Assembly (NCBI GenBank): GCA_963770485.1
Contig: CAVYPX010000018.1
Span: 1 to 64,000 of the forward strand
Direction: 5' to 3'
Source: CAVVEC01 sp963770485
GTDB lineage: Bacteria; Acidobacteriota; Terriglobia; Terriglobales; Acidobacteriaceae
DNA: 64,000 nt
The translations under genes and the position numbers were made by a program. Position 1 is the stretch's first letter. Each line of letters opens with the position of its first letter. The notes below the pieces were generated by a model. That model saw only the letters and a list, made by a program, of their open reading frames with translations. It did not search any database and was not told the origin of the DNA. Shown piece by piece: positions 25,457 to 34,477 of this stretch.

Positions 25457-25671
25457 GTCATCCTGAGCGAAAAGACTGCTTCGCGACGGCGAAGCAGTCA
25501 TGCAGTCGAAGGATCCCTATCTGCTTGCGCTTAGATGACCGCCTAAAGGCGTTCTTGCAAGAGGAGGTAAGGGAAGAACTCCCTGAATCGTCGCCGCAGG
25601 AGTTGGGGCATGCGGGGTCCTTCGACTGCATTATCGTCCGCGTCGCGGACGACAATTTCGCTCAGGATGAC
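25457..25671. repeat. GTCATCC-GGATGAC element, 215 bp
   Basis: The element starts GTCATCCTGAGCGA and ends CGCTCAGGATGAC, nearly perfect inverted ends. Inside are an internal stem near its left end (GACTGCTTCGCGAC...GCGAAGCAGTC) and GTCCGCGTCGCGGAC near its right end. Its layout and length match the copy at 37353-37568. It lies between ybaB and recR and may insulate or stabilise the mRNA. Confidence 0.75.
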
Positions 25672-25705
25672 GACTATAGCAAGTTACCCGATTACCAAAT
25701 TACCC

Positions 25706-26305
25706 ATGTCTAAATTTGCGGAGCCGATGGCACGGCTGATCGAGGAGCTGAAAAAACTGCCGGGGATTGGCAGCAAGACCGCGCAGCGGCTCGCGTTCCA
25801 CATCCTGCGCTCCAGCGACGATGATGCCGAGGCGCTGGCTGCGGCCGTGCGCGACGTGAAGGCCAGCCTGCGGCTCTGCTCCATCTGCAACAACATTACA
25901 GACGTGGATCCATGCCTTTACTGCAGCAGCGTGACCCGCAACCAGCGCCTGGTTTGCGTGGTCGAAGAACCCACCAACATCGCAGCCATCGAGAAGACCA
26001 AGCACTTCAACGGCGTGTACCACGTGCTGCATGGCTCGATTTCGCCGCTGCACGGTATCGGCCCGGAACAATTGCGGATTTCCAACCTGATGCGGCGGGT
26101 AGATGACGGGCAGGTGGACGAAGTCATCCTAGCCACCAATCCCACGGTCGAGGGGGAAGCGACTGCTACCTATCTTTACGGGCAATTGCGACGCGCCGGA
26201 CTCCGGGTGACGCGCATTGCGATGGGCATTCCCGTGGGCAGCGACATCGAATATGCCGACGAGATCACGATGCTGAAGTCGATCGAGGGGCGGCGGGAAT
26301 TGTAG
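25706..26305 (+). CDS. recR: Recombination protein RecR
   Basis: A 199-residue protein from the ATG at 25706. RecR works with RecF and RecO to load RecA at DNA gaps. A helix-hairpin-helix (LKKLPGIGSKTAQRLAFHIL) is at residues 15-34. The zinc finger has Cys58, Cys61, Cys70 and Cys73 (CSIC...CLYC). The Toprim domain spans about 80-175, with VVEEPTNIAAIE at its start. It ends EYADEITMLKSIEGRREL as expected. Confidence 0.95.
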   Translation: MSKFAEPMARLIEELKKLPGIGSKTAQRLAFHILRSSDDDAEALAAAVRDVKASLRLCSICNNITDVDPCLYCSSVTRNQRLVCVVEEPTNIAAIEKTKHFNGVYHVLHGSISPLHGIGPEQLRISNLMRRVDDGQVDEVILATNPTVEGEATATYLYGQLRRAGLRVTRIAMGIPVGSDIEYADEITMLKSIEGRREL

Positions 26306-26655
26306 TCCGGTGTTCTTGTCGAGATTTCGCAGGCCTCCGGGGTGTGCAAATTGTGCAAGAAGTTTGCCTTGTGAAGACCCGTTCGCCGCGGCTCGATGTT
26401 CCAATAACAGGCCAACAACATTGTGTGTTATCAATACCTTACACCATATTCCACCGCCGAACGGATTACCCCGCGGTTTGGAACAATGCTTGCACTCTCA
26501 GGCATCCGTTCTGTCGGCCTCTTGATTTTTCAAGGCTGACCCGAGCGGTGCATTTCGGGAAACCGGTCTGGCTAACAATTGGGCTAGACGCACCTTCGGC
26601 GCCAGTTCGCGCCGCGCTGGGATGTAACCGCATCACAACTCGACGCTCCAAGGGA

Positions 26656-26682
26656 CCGGGCTAACCAGCCCGGTTTTCTTTT
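26656..26682 (+). terminator. Rho-independent terminator
   Basis: CCGGGCT (26656-26662) pairs with AGCCCGG (26667-26673) around AACC, followed by TTTTCTTTTTT. It lies 350 bp after recR, which is far for its terminator, so it may end an independent short transcript. Confidence 0.85.
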
Positions 26683-26770
26683 TTCCCGGAGTGCCGGCTT
26701 CGCAGGGTAGAAGTGCGGTTTCAATGAGTTCAATCGCCTGGTTTCGTAAATTGAGTCTCCACCAACCGTC

Positions 26771-26803
26771 TCACAGAAAACCCTTGTCCACCGGGCTTAT
26801 AAT
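26771..26803 (+). promoter_or_regulatory. Conserved promoter block of GloVer gene 3
   Basis: TCACAG (26771-26776), then AACCCTTGTCC, then TATAAT (26798-26803). The design matches the minus-strand blocks before GloVer genes 1 and 2, here 93 bp before the start codon. Confidence 0.55.
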
Positions 26804-26895
26804 ACGTGCGGCACGGCGGGGGGAGTTATGAAATCGTCACCAGGCCCGCCCATTGTCGCAGAGAGAAAATGTGCCGTTCCAGCAGGGAGGTATTT

Positions 26896-28083
26896 ATGGT
26901 GAATCTGAATGGCCATCGCGGCCGGGTGGTGTGGTTCCTCGTGTGGGCAACTAGCGCGGTGCTGGCAGCGACAGAAATTGGCAGCCAGTTGGCCTCAGCG
27001 CAAAGTTTTAGTACCCTCTACTCATTTCCTGGTGGTGCACACGGCGCTTACCCTTATGCTGGCCTGATCAGCGATGGAAAGGGCACCCTCTACGGCACTA
27101 CCAATGGCGGTGGCAGCTCACATCACGGCACGGTGTTCAGTCTTTCCGGAACTGGCAAAGAACGCGTTCTGTACAGTTTTGCCAAGCCGAGGGGCGGAGA
27201 GTACCCCTACGCGGTTCTTTTGGATTCCTCGGGCGATTTGTATGGCACCACACCGTTTGGCGGAATTTCAGGCAAGGGCGTGGTGTTCCGTGTGGATAAA
27301 CAAGGCAGAGAGACGGTCCTGTACAGATTCGCCGGGAAAAACGACGGGAAGAACCCTTACAGCGGGATGGTGCGAGATTCGTCGGACGACTGGTACGGAA
27401 CTACCTTATTTGGGGGTACAGTCGGCGGCGGGACGGTGTTCAAGATAGACAAAAGAGGTCAGGAGACGATTCTGCACAGCTTTGTTGGTTACAACGGGGA
27501 TGGGGCAGAGCCGTACGCAGGCTTGATCCAGGATGCGCAAGGAAATATGTATGGCACCACCGCGTCAGGAGGCGGCGGCACATGCGTGGTCGAGTGTGGC
27601 ACGGTGTTCAAGGTGGACACGAGCGGAACCGTAACCACTTTGTACAGCTTCAAAGGAGGAATGCTTTCTGACGGCCAGTATCCCTATGCCGGGGTGGTGC
27701 TGGATAGCTCCGGCGTGCTGTACGGCACTACTAATGAGGGCGGCAGCGCAGGCTACGGAACCGTATTCAAAGTTGATGCGCAAGGTAACGAGACGGTGCT
27801 GTCCAGCTTTGCCGGCGGAACCGACGGGGCCTATCCGTACGCCGGAGTAGTCCTGGACGGCGCCGGCAAGATTTATGGCACAACCGTCTATGGCGGCGCT
27901 TCCGGCTATGGGACGGTGTTTCGGGTCGATACCAGCGGCAAGGAGACGGTGCTACACAGCTTTGCGTACTCCGATGGCGCTTATCCTTACGGAACTCTCA
28001 TCCGGGACGCGTCCGGCGCACTCTATGGGACTACCGAGCGGGGAGGCCGCTTCGGGTATGGGACAGTATTCAGGCTGAAGTAG
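26896..28083 (+). CDS. GloVer-repeat exported protein 3
   Basis: A 395-residue protein from the ATG at 26896, which has GGGAGG upstream; an in-frame GTG at 26806 is less likely. The signal segment is VVWFLVWATSAVLAATEIGS. About nine repeats follow with unusually regular wording: DGAYPYAGVVLDxxG, LYGTT/IYGTT, GYGTVFKVD and KETVLHSF. The repeats seem more alike than in the other copies, suggesting recent internal duplication. It is directly followed by GloVer gene 4. Confidence 0.88.
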   Translation: MVNLNGHRGRVVWFLVWATSAVLAATEIGSQLASAQSFSTLYSFPGGAHGAYPYAGLISDGKGTLYGTTNGGGSSHHGTVFSLSGTGKERVLYSFAKPRGGEYPYAVLLDSSGDLYGTTPFGGISGKGVVFRVDKQGRETVLYRFAGKNDGKNPYSGMVRDSSDDWYGTTLFGGTVGGGTVFKIDKRGQETILHSFVGYNGDGAEPYAGLIQDAQGNMYGTTASGGGGTCVVECGTVFKVDTSGTVTTLYSFKGGMLSDGQYPYAGVVLDSSGVLYGTTNEGGSAGYGTVFKVDAQGNETVLSSFAGGTDGAYPYAGVVLDGAGKIYGTTVYGGASGYGTVFRVDTSGKETVLHSFAYSDGAYPYGTLIRDASGALYGTTERGGRFGYGTVFRLK

Positions 28084-28122
28084 TGTAGGCGAGAAACCAG
28101 GCGGCTGAGGAGAGGAGGCAAA

Positions 28123-29397
28123 GTGAAACGAGTTTCGATGGAGACTAAGAGAAAAAGAGCCTGGGGTTGGGCGACATCCTTGCTGGCGAGCGGCGCCTTG
28201 CTGTTCGCAGCGATCACGCCGCGAAGCGCCCAAGCGCAGACTTTCAAGGTACTGTATTCATTTCAGGGAATCCCCGATGGCGCAGGGCCCAGCGGGCTAA
28301 TCCTGTACGCATCCGGCAAACTCTACGGCACCACCCAGGCTGGTGGTAAGACGACACCATGGCATTGCTCTTACTATGGTTGTGGAACAGTCTTTGCAGT
28401 TGACACAGCGGGCAAGGAAACTGTGCTGTATCGATTTAATGGGGCAAGGAAGGACGGAGACGGCCCCAACGCGGGTTTAGCTCGGGACGCAGCAGGTACG
28501 CTGTATGGCACCACCGTCGCCGGTGGTGCCTATGAGGGCGGCGCCATTTTCAAGCTCGATACCAGCGGAAAGGAAGTTCTACTGCACAGCTTTGGGGATG
28601 GCAACGACGGCAGTCTCATTTGGTCTCCCGTCGTTCGAGACAAGGCAGGTTCTCTTTATGGCACGACCTCTGCGGGGGGCCGCCCGCCATACAGTTTTGG
28701 AATCGTCTTCGAGCTGGATTCCTCCGGTTACGAGAATCTGCTGTACACCTTCACCGGCGGGGCTGACGGGGGACGTCCCGTGGCCCGATTGATCCGAGAT
28801 AGCCAGAACAGCCTTTATGGTGTTACCTCCGCCGGGGGTAACACTCAAGCCTGTTCCCTTGGTTGCGGCGTTGTGTTCAAGCTGGACACGACAGGAAAAG
28901 AGACTGTGCTGTACACATTCAACAACGGGTCGGACGGCGCAGAGCCTAACAGCATAGTGCGAGACGCCACCGGCAACATTTATGGCACCACCGCGTATGG
29001 CGGCACTTGCGGCGGCGGGGTAGCTTTCAAGCTGGACACGAAGGGCAGATTCAAAGTGCTCCACTGTTTCGCGGGGGATCCCAAGGACGGATCTGGTCCG
29101 GGCGGGCTGATGCGGGATGCTCGGGGCCAGCTCTATGGAACCGCCACAACTGGGGGCGGAGGCGACTGTTACGACTATTACGGCGACAAAATTGGCTGTG
29201 GCGTTGTCTTTAAGCTTGATAAGAGCGGCAAGGAGCGCGTGCTGCACAGGTTTAAGGCCGGCAAGGACGGGACGTTTCCATACGGGTTGGCGGTCGATGA
29301 GCGCGGCAACTTTTACGGGACCACAGGTTCCGGTGGCGACACAAGCTGCAACGCGCCTTACGGCTGCGGAACCGTCTACAAGCTCTCAGTTCGATAG
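28123..29397 (+). CDS. GloVer-repeat exported protein 4
   Basis: A 424-residue protein starting with GTG at 28123 behind GAGGAGG; an ATG lies 15 nt later. The signal region (ATSLLASGALLFAAITPRSAQA) ends near residue 39. About eight GloVer repeats follow, several with Cys pairs (HCSYYGCGTVF, QACSLGCGVVFKL, CGYGCGTVYKL-like end). It starts 40 bp after GloVer gene 3 and shares its strand, so the two probably form one transcript and arose by duplication. Confidence 0.88.
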   Translation: MKRVSMETKRKRAWGWATSLLASGALLFAAITPRSAQAQTFKVLYSFQGIPDGAGPSGLILYASGKLYGTTQAGGKTTPWHCSYYGCGTVFAVDTAGKETVLYRFNGARKDGDGPNAGLARDAAGTLYGTTVAGGAYEGGAIFKLDTSGKEVLLHSFGDGNDGSLIWSPVVRDKAGSLYGTTSAGGRPPYSFGIVFELDSSGYENLLYTFTGGADGGRPVARLIRDSQNSLYGVTSAGGNTQACSLGCGVVFKLDTTGKETVLYTFNNGSDGAEPNSIVRDATGNIYGTTAYGGTCGGGVAFKLDTKGRFKVLHCFAGDPKDGSGPGGLMRDARGQLYGTATTGGGGDCYDYYGDKIGCGVVFKLDKSGKERVLHRFKAGKDGTFPYGLAVDERGNFYGTTGSGGDTSCNAPYGCGTVYKLSVR

Positions 29398-29527
29398 GAC
29401 CGCACGCCCGGGCCAGTCTCGCCTGCGCTGCCGAGCCGTTTCACCAGCAATCCGGTCCGACGACCATCTACCACATGATTGGCGACTAGCCCGCGTCCCG
29501 AAAAGTCACCAAGTGGAACGATAGGCT

Positions 29528-30208
29528 TCACTTCTTCGGCTTCAAGTGACAGGCATTTTCGAACTGAGTGAGATTCAGGCCCGCCGGAGAGAACGTCGCG
29601 ATGTTGTCTGGAGAATCCGGGCCTGGCAACTGGATCTTGAACGCGGTTGCGCCAGTCAGCCTGCGCACCGAATCCTTATCCATGTCCAGGAAACGGCCAT
29701 TCCAATTCCAGCCGTGGTGATCAAGGTTGCTGTCGGCGCGAACTCGCACCTCCACCTGGGGGCGTCCCCAGAAGCTGGGATGGTCAGGGCGGACTCTGAC
29801 GCCGGGAACAAAGTGGCCGAACACGTAGTTGCCGCTTTCACAGAAAATGTTGATCTTGGGATTCCGTTCGCTGTCCCGCAGAGGATTGTCGCCCTCCAGT
29901 TGGAAGCGAGCCCTTTTGACGTCGGTCATGGGGTCCTTGGAATCGAATTCAAGCCATTTCCCCCCCGCGCTAATGGGCGCGACTTTCTGTTCCGGAGGAG
30001 GCGCCTGGTTTCGCCCTGGCCGCCCCTGATTCCGCGACGGTGGTGGTGGCGGCTCCTGATCTTGAGACGGCGGATAGCCCTGATCCTGAGACTGCGGAGC
30101 GGCCTGATTCTGGGATGGCGGCGGGGGTGGCGTCTGGTCTTGCGCTAGCACGGGCGTCACCAAGCCGAGAAACAGACCAGCGGTGAGCAGTGTGTTCGCA
30201 GCGTTCAT
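29528..30208 (-). CDS. Exported hypothetical protein with Pro/Gln-rich repeats
   Basis: A 226-residue protein from the ATG at 30208 with GAAGGT upstream. Signal peptide: TLLTAGLFLGLVTPVLAQ. Residues 25-75 form a low-complexity region of QDQ, PPPPPSQNQ and SRNQ words. The folded part starts at about 80 (KWLEFDSKDPMTDVKRARFQ) and has two Cys (Cys122 and Cys220 region: FCESGNYVFGH, ENACHLKPKK). I do not recognise the domain. A role at the cell surface is likely from the signal and the Pro-rich spacer. Confidence 0.7.
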   Translation of the reverse strand: MNAANTLLTAGLFLGLVTPVLAQDQTPPPPPSQNQAAPQSQDQGYPPSQDQEPPPPPSRNQGRPGRNQAPPPEQKVAPISAGGKWLEFDSKDPMTDVKRARFQLEGDNPLRDSERNPKINIFCESGNYVFGHFVPGVRVRPDHPSFWGRPQVEVRVRADSNLDHHGWNWNGRFLDMDKDSVRRLTGATAFKIQLPGPDSPDNIATFSPAGLNLTQFENACHLKPKK

Positions 30209-30389
30209 GAGCGTTACCTTCTTAAAAATGCCAGTGACTGATTGGCGTTGTCTTACCACGGTTCAATCTCCTCCAATTCCTTGTTTGCTTTGCGGCCTTT
30301 GCAGTCCCAAAACTTCTTACCGCAAAGTACGCGTAGGGCGCCAGGTGTTTCGCGCCGTCGTGCTTTCATATCCCTCATCTCTTTACTCT

Positions 30390-30962
30390 CTACTCGTGCA
30401 CTGACTTCGAGTCGGCGCTGGGTTGTGTCTCCACAAAATAGTTCGACTCGCGTTCCGTCGGCAGAATGCCTTCTGGCAGCGCCCCGCGGTTGTATTCGGC
30501 CATACGGTTCTTCCATTTGAGGAAGTCGGTGATCGTCTGCGGCTCGATGCGAACTTCCACACGCCGAAGGCTGGCCAGCAATAAGTTCATCTCATACTGA
30601 AACCCCACTGCGGTGCGAAAGTTCTTCGCGGAGGCCCGGAGCCTTTCGACTTTCCGGTTGCGGTATTCGAGCAGCCCCCATCCCGGGGGTAGTTCTGCCG
30701 GGCAAAGCAGGCTAGGCGGAGTGAGATAAAAGCGTTCGCATCCCAGGCCAATTTCGGGCTTCTGGCGAAAGGACTTATCGCGGTCGGCGAGGAAATCCGC
30801 TCGCGAGATTTTGCACTCGACCAGAACCGAATGGCAGGCACGCTTCCAGCCGATGGCGTCGGGCATCTCGCCGCTCAGGCAAGCCTGCTCGGAAAGAATC
30901 ACTCCACAGCGATAGGCGCGCAGCCATCCCACGGCTTTCTGAACCAGTTGGCCATGAGTCAT
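30390..30962 (-). CDS. PDDEXK-fold protein, possible DNA repair nuclease
   Basis: A 190-residue cytoplasmic protein. The stretch DAIGWKRACHSVLVECKISRADF (about residues 35-57) resembles the D...ECK core of the PDDEXK nuclease fold, with Asp35, Glu49 and Lys51 as likely active-site residues. The form SRADFLADRDK also occurs in MmcB-like proteins. After this come a Pro-rich strand and a helical C-terminus. An alternative is a structural member without catalysis. It is a single gene on its strand. Confidence 0.6.
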   Translation of the reverse strand: MTHGQLVQKAVGWLRAYRCGVILSEQACLSGEMPDAIGWKRACHSVLVECKISRADFLADRDKSFRQKPEIGLGCERFYLTPPSLLCPAELPPGWGLLEYRNRKVERLRASAKNFRTAVGFQYEMNLLLASLRRVEVRIEPQTITDFLKWKNRMAEYNRGALPEGILPTERESNYFVETQPSADSKSVHE

Positions 30963-31009
30963 GGTCTGAAACTACGCCAAACGATGCGGTCGACGGGAGT
31001 GACAGATGA

Positions 31010-31045
31010 GCTTCTAGCTCTCAGCCATCAGCTCTTAGCTCTAGG
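31010..31045. repeat. CTAGCT-type word tract
   Basis: The stretch GCTTCTAGCTCTCAGCCATC and AGCTCTTAGCTCTAG is a patchwork of CTAGCT and TAGCTC words, like tracts at 18344, 38808 and 46121. Confidence 0.6.
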
Positions 31046-31088
31046 TGCGTAGGGGCGGGTGCCCTCACCCGCCCACCGGAACTCCGCC

Positions 31089-32585
31089 CTAACCCGCGGT
31101 TCTCGGTTGCCGGTTCCCAGTTCTCAGCTTTGCAATTCTTAACGGTTTCACCATAACCGGCCTGCGGTAGACGGCTTCCAGCAAATGCCGCGCGGCGGCG
31201 ATTCCTTCCGCCAGACGATCGCGCGCAGAATAACCCTGGGCGACGATGGTGAGAACGCCATTCTGCTCGCTGACTGCGAGGCGCTGAATTCGTCCGTCGC
31301 GGGCGGTATCGAAAGCATTTGCCAAACGAAGAATTCCTGCCAGTTTCAAGATGTTCTGGCGCTGGCCGGGATATAAGCCAGCCAGTGTTTCTTGTCCACC
31401 ACGAGGCAGCGCGCGGCGGTGATAACGGGCGACAATGCCCGCCAGACGCAACCGCTCAGCGCTGCAACCCAAGGGAGGCTTGAGCTTCTGGATAAGGCGG
31501 CAGGTGGCCTTGTGATGTTTCTTTTCTCCCTTGGAGCGTCCTACGTCGTGCAGCAACGCGGCTAGTTGCAGGATGGCGCGTTGCTCCCGATCTTTTTCGT
31601 GCAGCCCGCGCTCCTGCAACCCGTCGTAGAGCTGAAGCGTAAGACGCGTAACATGGAGAGAGTGGGTGAAATCGGGATCAAGAAATGAAGCCCACAGCTT
31701 GAGGCGGCTCAGCGCGGCGGCTTCGATCTGCTTCCCGGTGGGCAATTCGGCTCGCCACGCTTGCCATAGAGAAGTCCTACCCACCATCTTAGCCCGGTAT
31801 TTCTCGATCCGCGAGCTTCTTTCTTTGATGATCCTGGAATGCCAGCGCGATCGCGCCTCCTCGTCAGGCAAAGCGTTGATCTGCAGAAGAGTTGCCCAGA
31901 GGACATCGAGATCGTGGACCTCGCCCAGCAGATCCTGCAATTCCTTAAGATCGTCGCTCCAGGCAGCATGCTGGACGGGCAGAAAGTTTTCCACGATGTA
32001 GCGAAATCGTTTCAGCCCAATGCGCAAGCGGTGAAACGCAGCTTGGGAACCGTTGCGCACTGCCCGCCGATGCAGTTCCTGGGCTTCGGTCCAACGCTCC
32101 AAGGCGAGATGCTTAAACAGCCCGCCCTTTGTACGCATTCTGATTGCCCGGCGAGGCAGCGCCGTGCTCCATCGTCTCCATTGCTTGTGATCGAACTCTT
32201 GCAGGGCTTTGGCGGCATCTTCCTTGAGCTGACCCTCACGACTGAGGAGAAACCGCAACAGCGTGGCGGTCACCGGATCGCCGGGATCGCCCAGGCGGCG
32301 CGCCCATTCCTCCATCACCTGCACATCACGCAGCTCTCCCAGGCGGGAGAATAGCTGTTTGCCCGCTTTTTTCATCTGCTTCCAGGAAGGATCGGGATCC
32401 ATAGCCATGAGGCCGTCGGCCATAGAGCGGCATCGGCGCAAGGCGACGCGCAAATCGTGGACAGGATCGGGAGCGAAGTCAATGCTGGCGTGGTGGCATT
32501 CTTCCAGCACTTGTTGCATCCAGAAGGCGAGACCGGCCTTGTTGCTCGAGCCGGGGACCTTTGCGCGTGCTACCGTGGCAGGCAT
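31089..32585 (-). CDS. CHAD domain protein with C-terminal HD domain
   Basis: A 498-residue protein from the ATG at 32585, 13 bp after a TATAAT box (32598-32603), so the leader is short; an in-frame start at 32633 is less likely. Residues 1-300 form a CHAD domain with its conserved basic residues: DFAPDPVHDLRVALRRCRSM (about 33-52) and RLRIGLKRFRYIVENFLP (about 205-222). CHAD domains are all-helical and bind polyphosphate. The C-terminal part holds an HD-type helix set (LAALLHDVGRSKGEKKHHKA, about 355-374) like the Ppx/GppA C-terminus. The combination suggests a polyphosphate- or nucleotide-binding protein. Confidence 0.85.
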   Translation of the reverse strand: MPATVARAKVPGSSNKAGLAFWMQQVLEECHHASIDFAPDPVHDLRVALRRCRSMADGLMAMDPDPSWKQMKKAGKQLFSRLGELRDVQVMEEWARRLGDPGDPVTATLLRFLLSREGQLKEDAAKALQEFDHKQWRRWSTALPRRAIRMRTKGGLFKHLALERWTEAQELHRRAVRNGSQAAFHRLRIGLKRFRYIVENFLPVQHAAWSDDLKELQDLLGEVHDLDVLWATLLQINALPDEEARSRWHSRIIKERSSRIEKYRAKMVGRTSLWQAWRAELPTGKQIEAAALSRLKLWASFLDPDFTHSLHVTRLTLQLYDGLQERGLHEKDREQRAILQLAALLHDVGRSKGEKKHHKATCRLIQKLKPPLGCSAERLRLAGIVARYHRRALPRGGQETLAGLYPGQRQNILKLAGILRLANAFDTARDGRIQRLAVSEQNGVLTIVAQGYSARDRLAEGIAAARHLLEAVYRRPVMVKPLRIAKLRTGNRQPRTAG

Positions 32586-32642
32586 GTAGACGTTGTCATT
32601 ATAGGATGACGAGGGCTTGCCAGCCTGTAGCATCGCAGGGGT

Positions 32643-32805
32643 AGTGGCTCAGTTTGATTTGCCATCCCGAGCAAGCGTTCTTTGCGCGGCGAGAGCCTGC
32701 CCTGAGCGCAGTCGAAGGGGATCTTGGCGAGCCGCGCGAAGGGTCGCGTTCTTTGCGACCCAACAATCGCGCGTTTGGCGCGCTTCCATCCCAAACTGAG
32801 CCACT
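32643..32805. mobile_element. MITE-like element, copy 1 (163 bp)
   Basis: AGTGGCTCAGTTTG at 32643-32656 is mirrored exactly by CAAACTGAGCCACT at 32792-32805. It carries no gene. A second, shorter copy with the same left end and interior words (GCGTTCTTTGCGC, ATCGCGCGTTTGG) lies at 55962-56098. Confidence 0.75.
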
Positions 32806-32818
32806 ACCCGGCGTCGAG

Positions 32819-34411
32819 CTAATTCCAGTGTTTGTAGTGATACCATACCTTCCGCAAATCGAACTGGACGTCGCGGCACAGATAAATCGTGGCGTTTTCC
32901 TCCGCCATACCAAAGCGATTATAGTGCTCGAGTCCCTGCCAGGTTGTGCAATTGTCCTGGACATCTTCACGACTGAACTGCAGAAAAATAAGATTCTGGT
33001 AGGCCTCCGTTGGTGGTCCCCAGTACCAGTAGGTCTGGTGACGGGAATATGCGTGGGGAAGGCCGTACTTCGGGCCGAACAGATTGATCGCTCCCGCCTC
33101 GCCGTAGTTGCCCGTGAGGATGCCGGTTCGGGCCCGGTCTTCGGCGGCGAGCGAGTTGTAGATTTCCGCGACTTGCGCCACCAGTTCCGGCCAGCCGAAC
33201 TGATCGGCGAAATATTGCGGCAGAAGGCTTTCGTGGTGGACTTCCGCTTTGGGGGGCCGGATGCCGATCTCCTGGGAATAAGCGAGCCACCCGTCGGGCG
33301 ACAAAAGTGGCAGCATCAGCGGAGCGATCACTATGCCACCTGCCGTGATAATGCCGAGTACCGCCGCTTTCGGCCACAGCCTGCCTTGCGTCAGGTTCCA
33401 GTCATTCAGCGCGCCTTCCCAGGCTACCGCGCCAGCCGCAATCACCATGGGATAAATCGGAGCGACATAGTAGTCCTTGCCGTGCAGAGCCATCATCATG
33501 AGGAAGAAAGCCAGGAATGTCCACCCGAGCACCCGGTACCTACTGCCTCTCCCGATAAGAAAATGCCACAAACCCGCGGCCCACACGGGAAAAAGATATG
33601 GTCCCATCGTGAGAATCTGTTGCTTGATGAATGGCAGCGGAGGCAGTTCAACATTCTTCCCGCTGACTCGGACGTTGTGCAGGTCCTCCAGCGTGGGGAA
33701 GTGATGGACGATTTGCCAGATGATATTGGGCGAAAAGATGAGCAACGCGATGGCTCCGCCGATCCAGACCCAGGGCCTGGCGAATTCCTTTCGCTGCTCC
33801 GTCAGAAGCAGGCCGACTACGACTGCCAATCCGAAGAACAGCGTAGAATGCTTGTTCATCAGCCCCAGACCAGCGAAAGCACCGAACCATATCCACAGCC
33901 GCGGATCTTGCGTCTGGATGATACGGATCAGCATATACACACAGGCCATCCAGAATAGCGGCTCGAACGCATTCATGGACATAAGGCCGTCCATAACCAG
34001 ATAGATCGGGACGCAGAGTACGGAGAGACCCGCCAGGGCTTGGGCGAAGACATCCCCGCCCAAACGACACGCGATCAGCATGGTCAGCACGACCAGCACC
34101 GCCCCAGCCATGGCCGGGAACGTGCGCAGTACGTGCAACGAGCCGCCGAGCAACAAAGCAATGCGTGCGACCAAAGCAATCATGGGAGCGTGGTCGACGT
34201 AGCCCCAACTCAGATGCCGGCCGCATTCCAGGTAATACAACTCATCGCGGAAGTATCCGTAGCGGCCGCTGAGAAGCAGATGAATGAGGAGCTTCATTCC
34301 CGCTAAGGCCAGCGCCAGCCGAGCAGCAAAAACTGGAACCCCGGCGGAAATCCTGGAATCCGTGCCCAGTTTCGAAGAGGTGTCTCGGAGTTGGACGATC
34401 GGCGAGTTCAT
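32819..34411 (-). CDS. Glycosyltransferase family 39-type membrane protein (PMT/ArnT-like)
   Basis: A 530-residue integral membrane protein with about ten to twelve helices. The first periplasmic loop carries YGYFRDELYYL, with the conserved acidic pair Asp56-Glu57 that PMT and ArnT enzymes use in catalysis. The polyprenyl-linked sugar donor is transferred on the periplasmic side. A long C-terminal soluble part (from about residue 370) holds QTYWYWGPP and a NNxx-like Gly-rich segment. The acceptor is unknown; protein or lipid are both possible. The gene is divergent from the HEAT-PilZ gene, 66 bp away. Confidence 0.88.
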   Translation of the reverse strand: MNSPIVQLRDTSSKLGTDSRISAGVPVFAARLALALAGMKLLIHLLLSGRYGYFRDELYYLECGRHLSWGYVDHAPMIALVARIALLLGGSLHVLRTFPAMAGAVLVVLTMLIACRLGGDVFAQALAGLSVLCVPIYLVMDGLMSMNAFEPLFWMACVYMLIRIIQTQDPRLWIWFGAFAGLGLMNKHSTLFFGLAVVVGLLLTEQRKEFARPWVWIGGAIALLIFSPNIIWQIVHHFPTLEDLHNVRVSGKNVELPPLPFIKQQILTMGPYLFPVWAAGLWHFLIGRGSRYRVLGWTFLAFFLMMMALHGKDYYVAPIYPMVIAAGAVAWEGALNDWNLTQGRLWPKAAVLGIITAGGIVIAPLMLPLLSPDGWLAYSQEIGIRPPKAEVHHESLLPQYFADQFGWPELVAQVAEIYNSLAAEDRARTGILTGNYGEAGAINLFGPKYGLPHAYSRHQTYWYWGPPTEAYQNLIFLQFSREDVQDNCTTWQGLEHYNRFGMAEENATIYLCRDVQFDLRKVWYHYKHWN

Positions 34412-34477
34412 TCCGCTCTACATGCTCCGATAATCAGAATCATTAGGTATTGTCGCGGCTGGAGGCAGCATTTTCAA

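Larger units (their letters stand above)
26306..26895. other. Non-coding gap with a strong terminator and a promoter block
   Basis: About 590 bp after recR. Apart from the terminator at 26656 and the GloVer promoter block at 26771, I see no gene. Short frames here lack ribosome binding sites. A small RNA ending at the terminator is conceivable. Confidence 0.5.
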
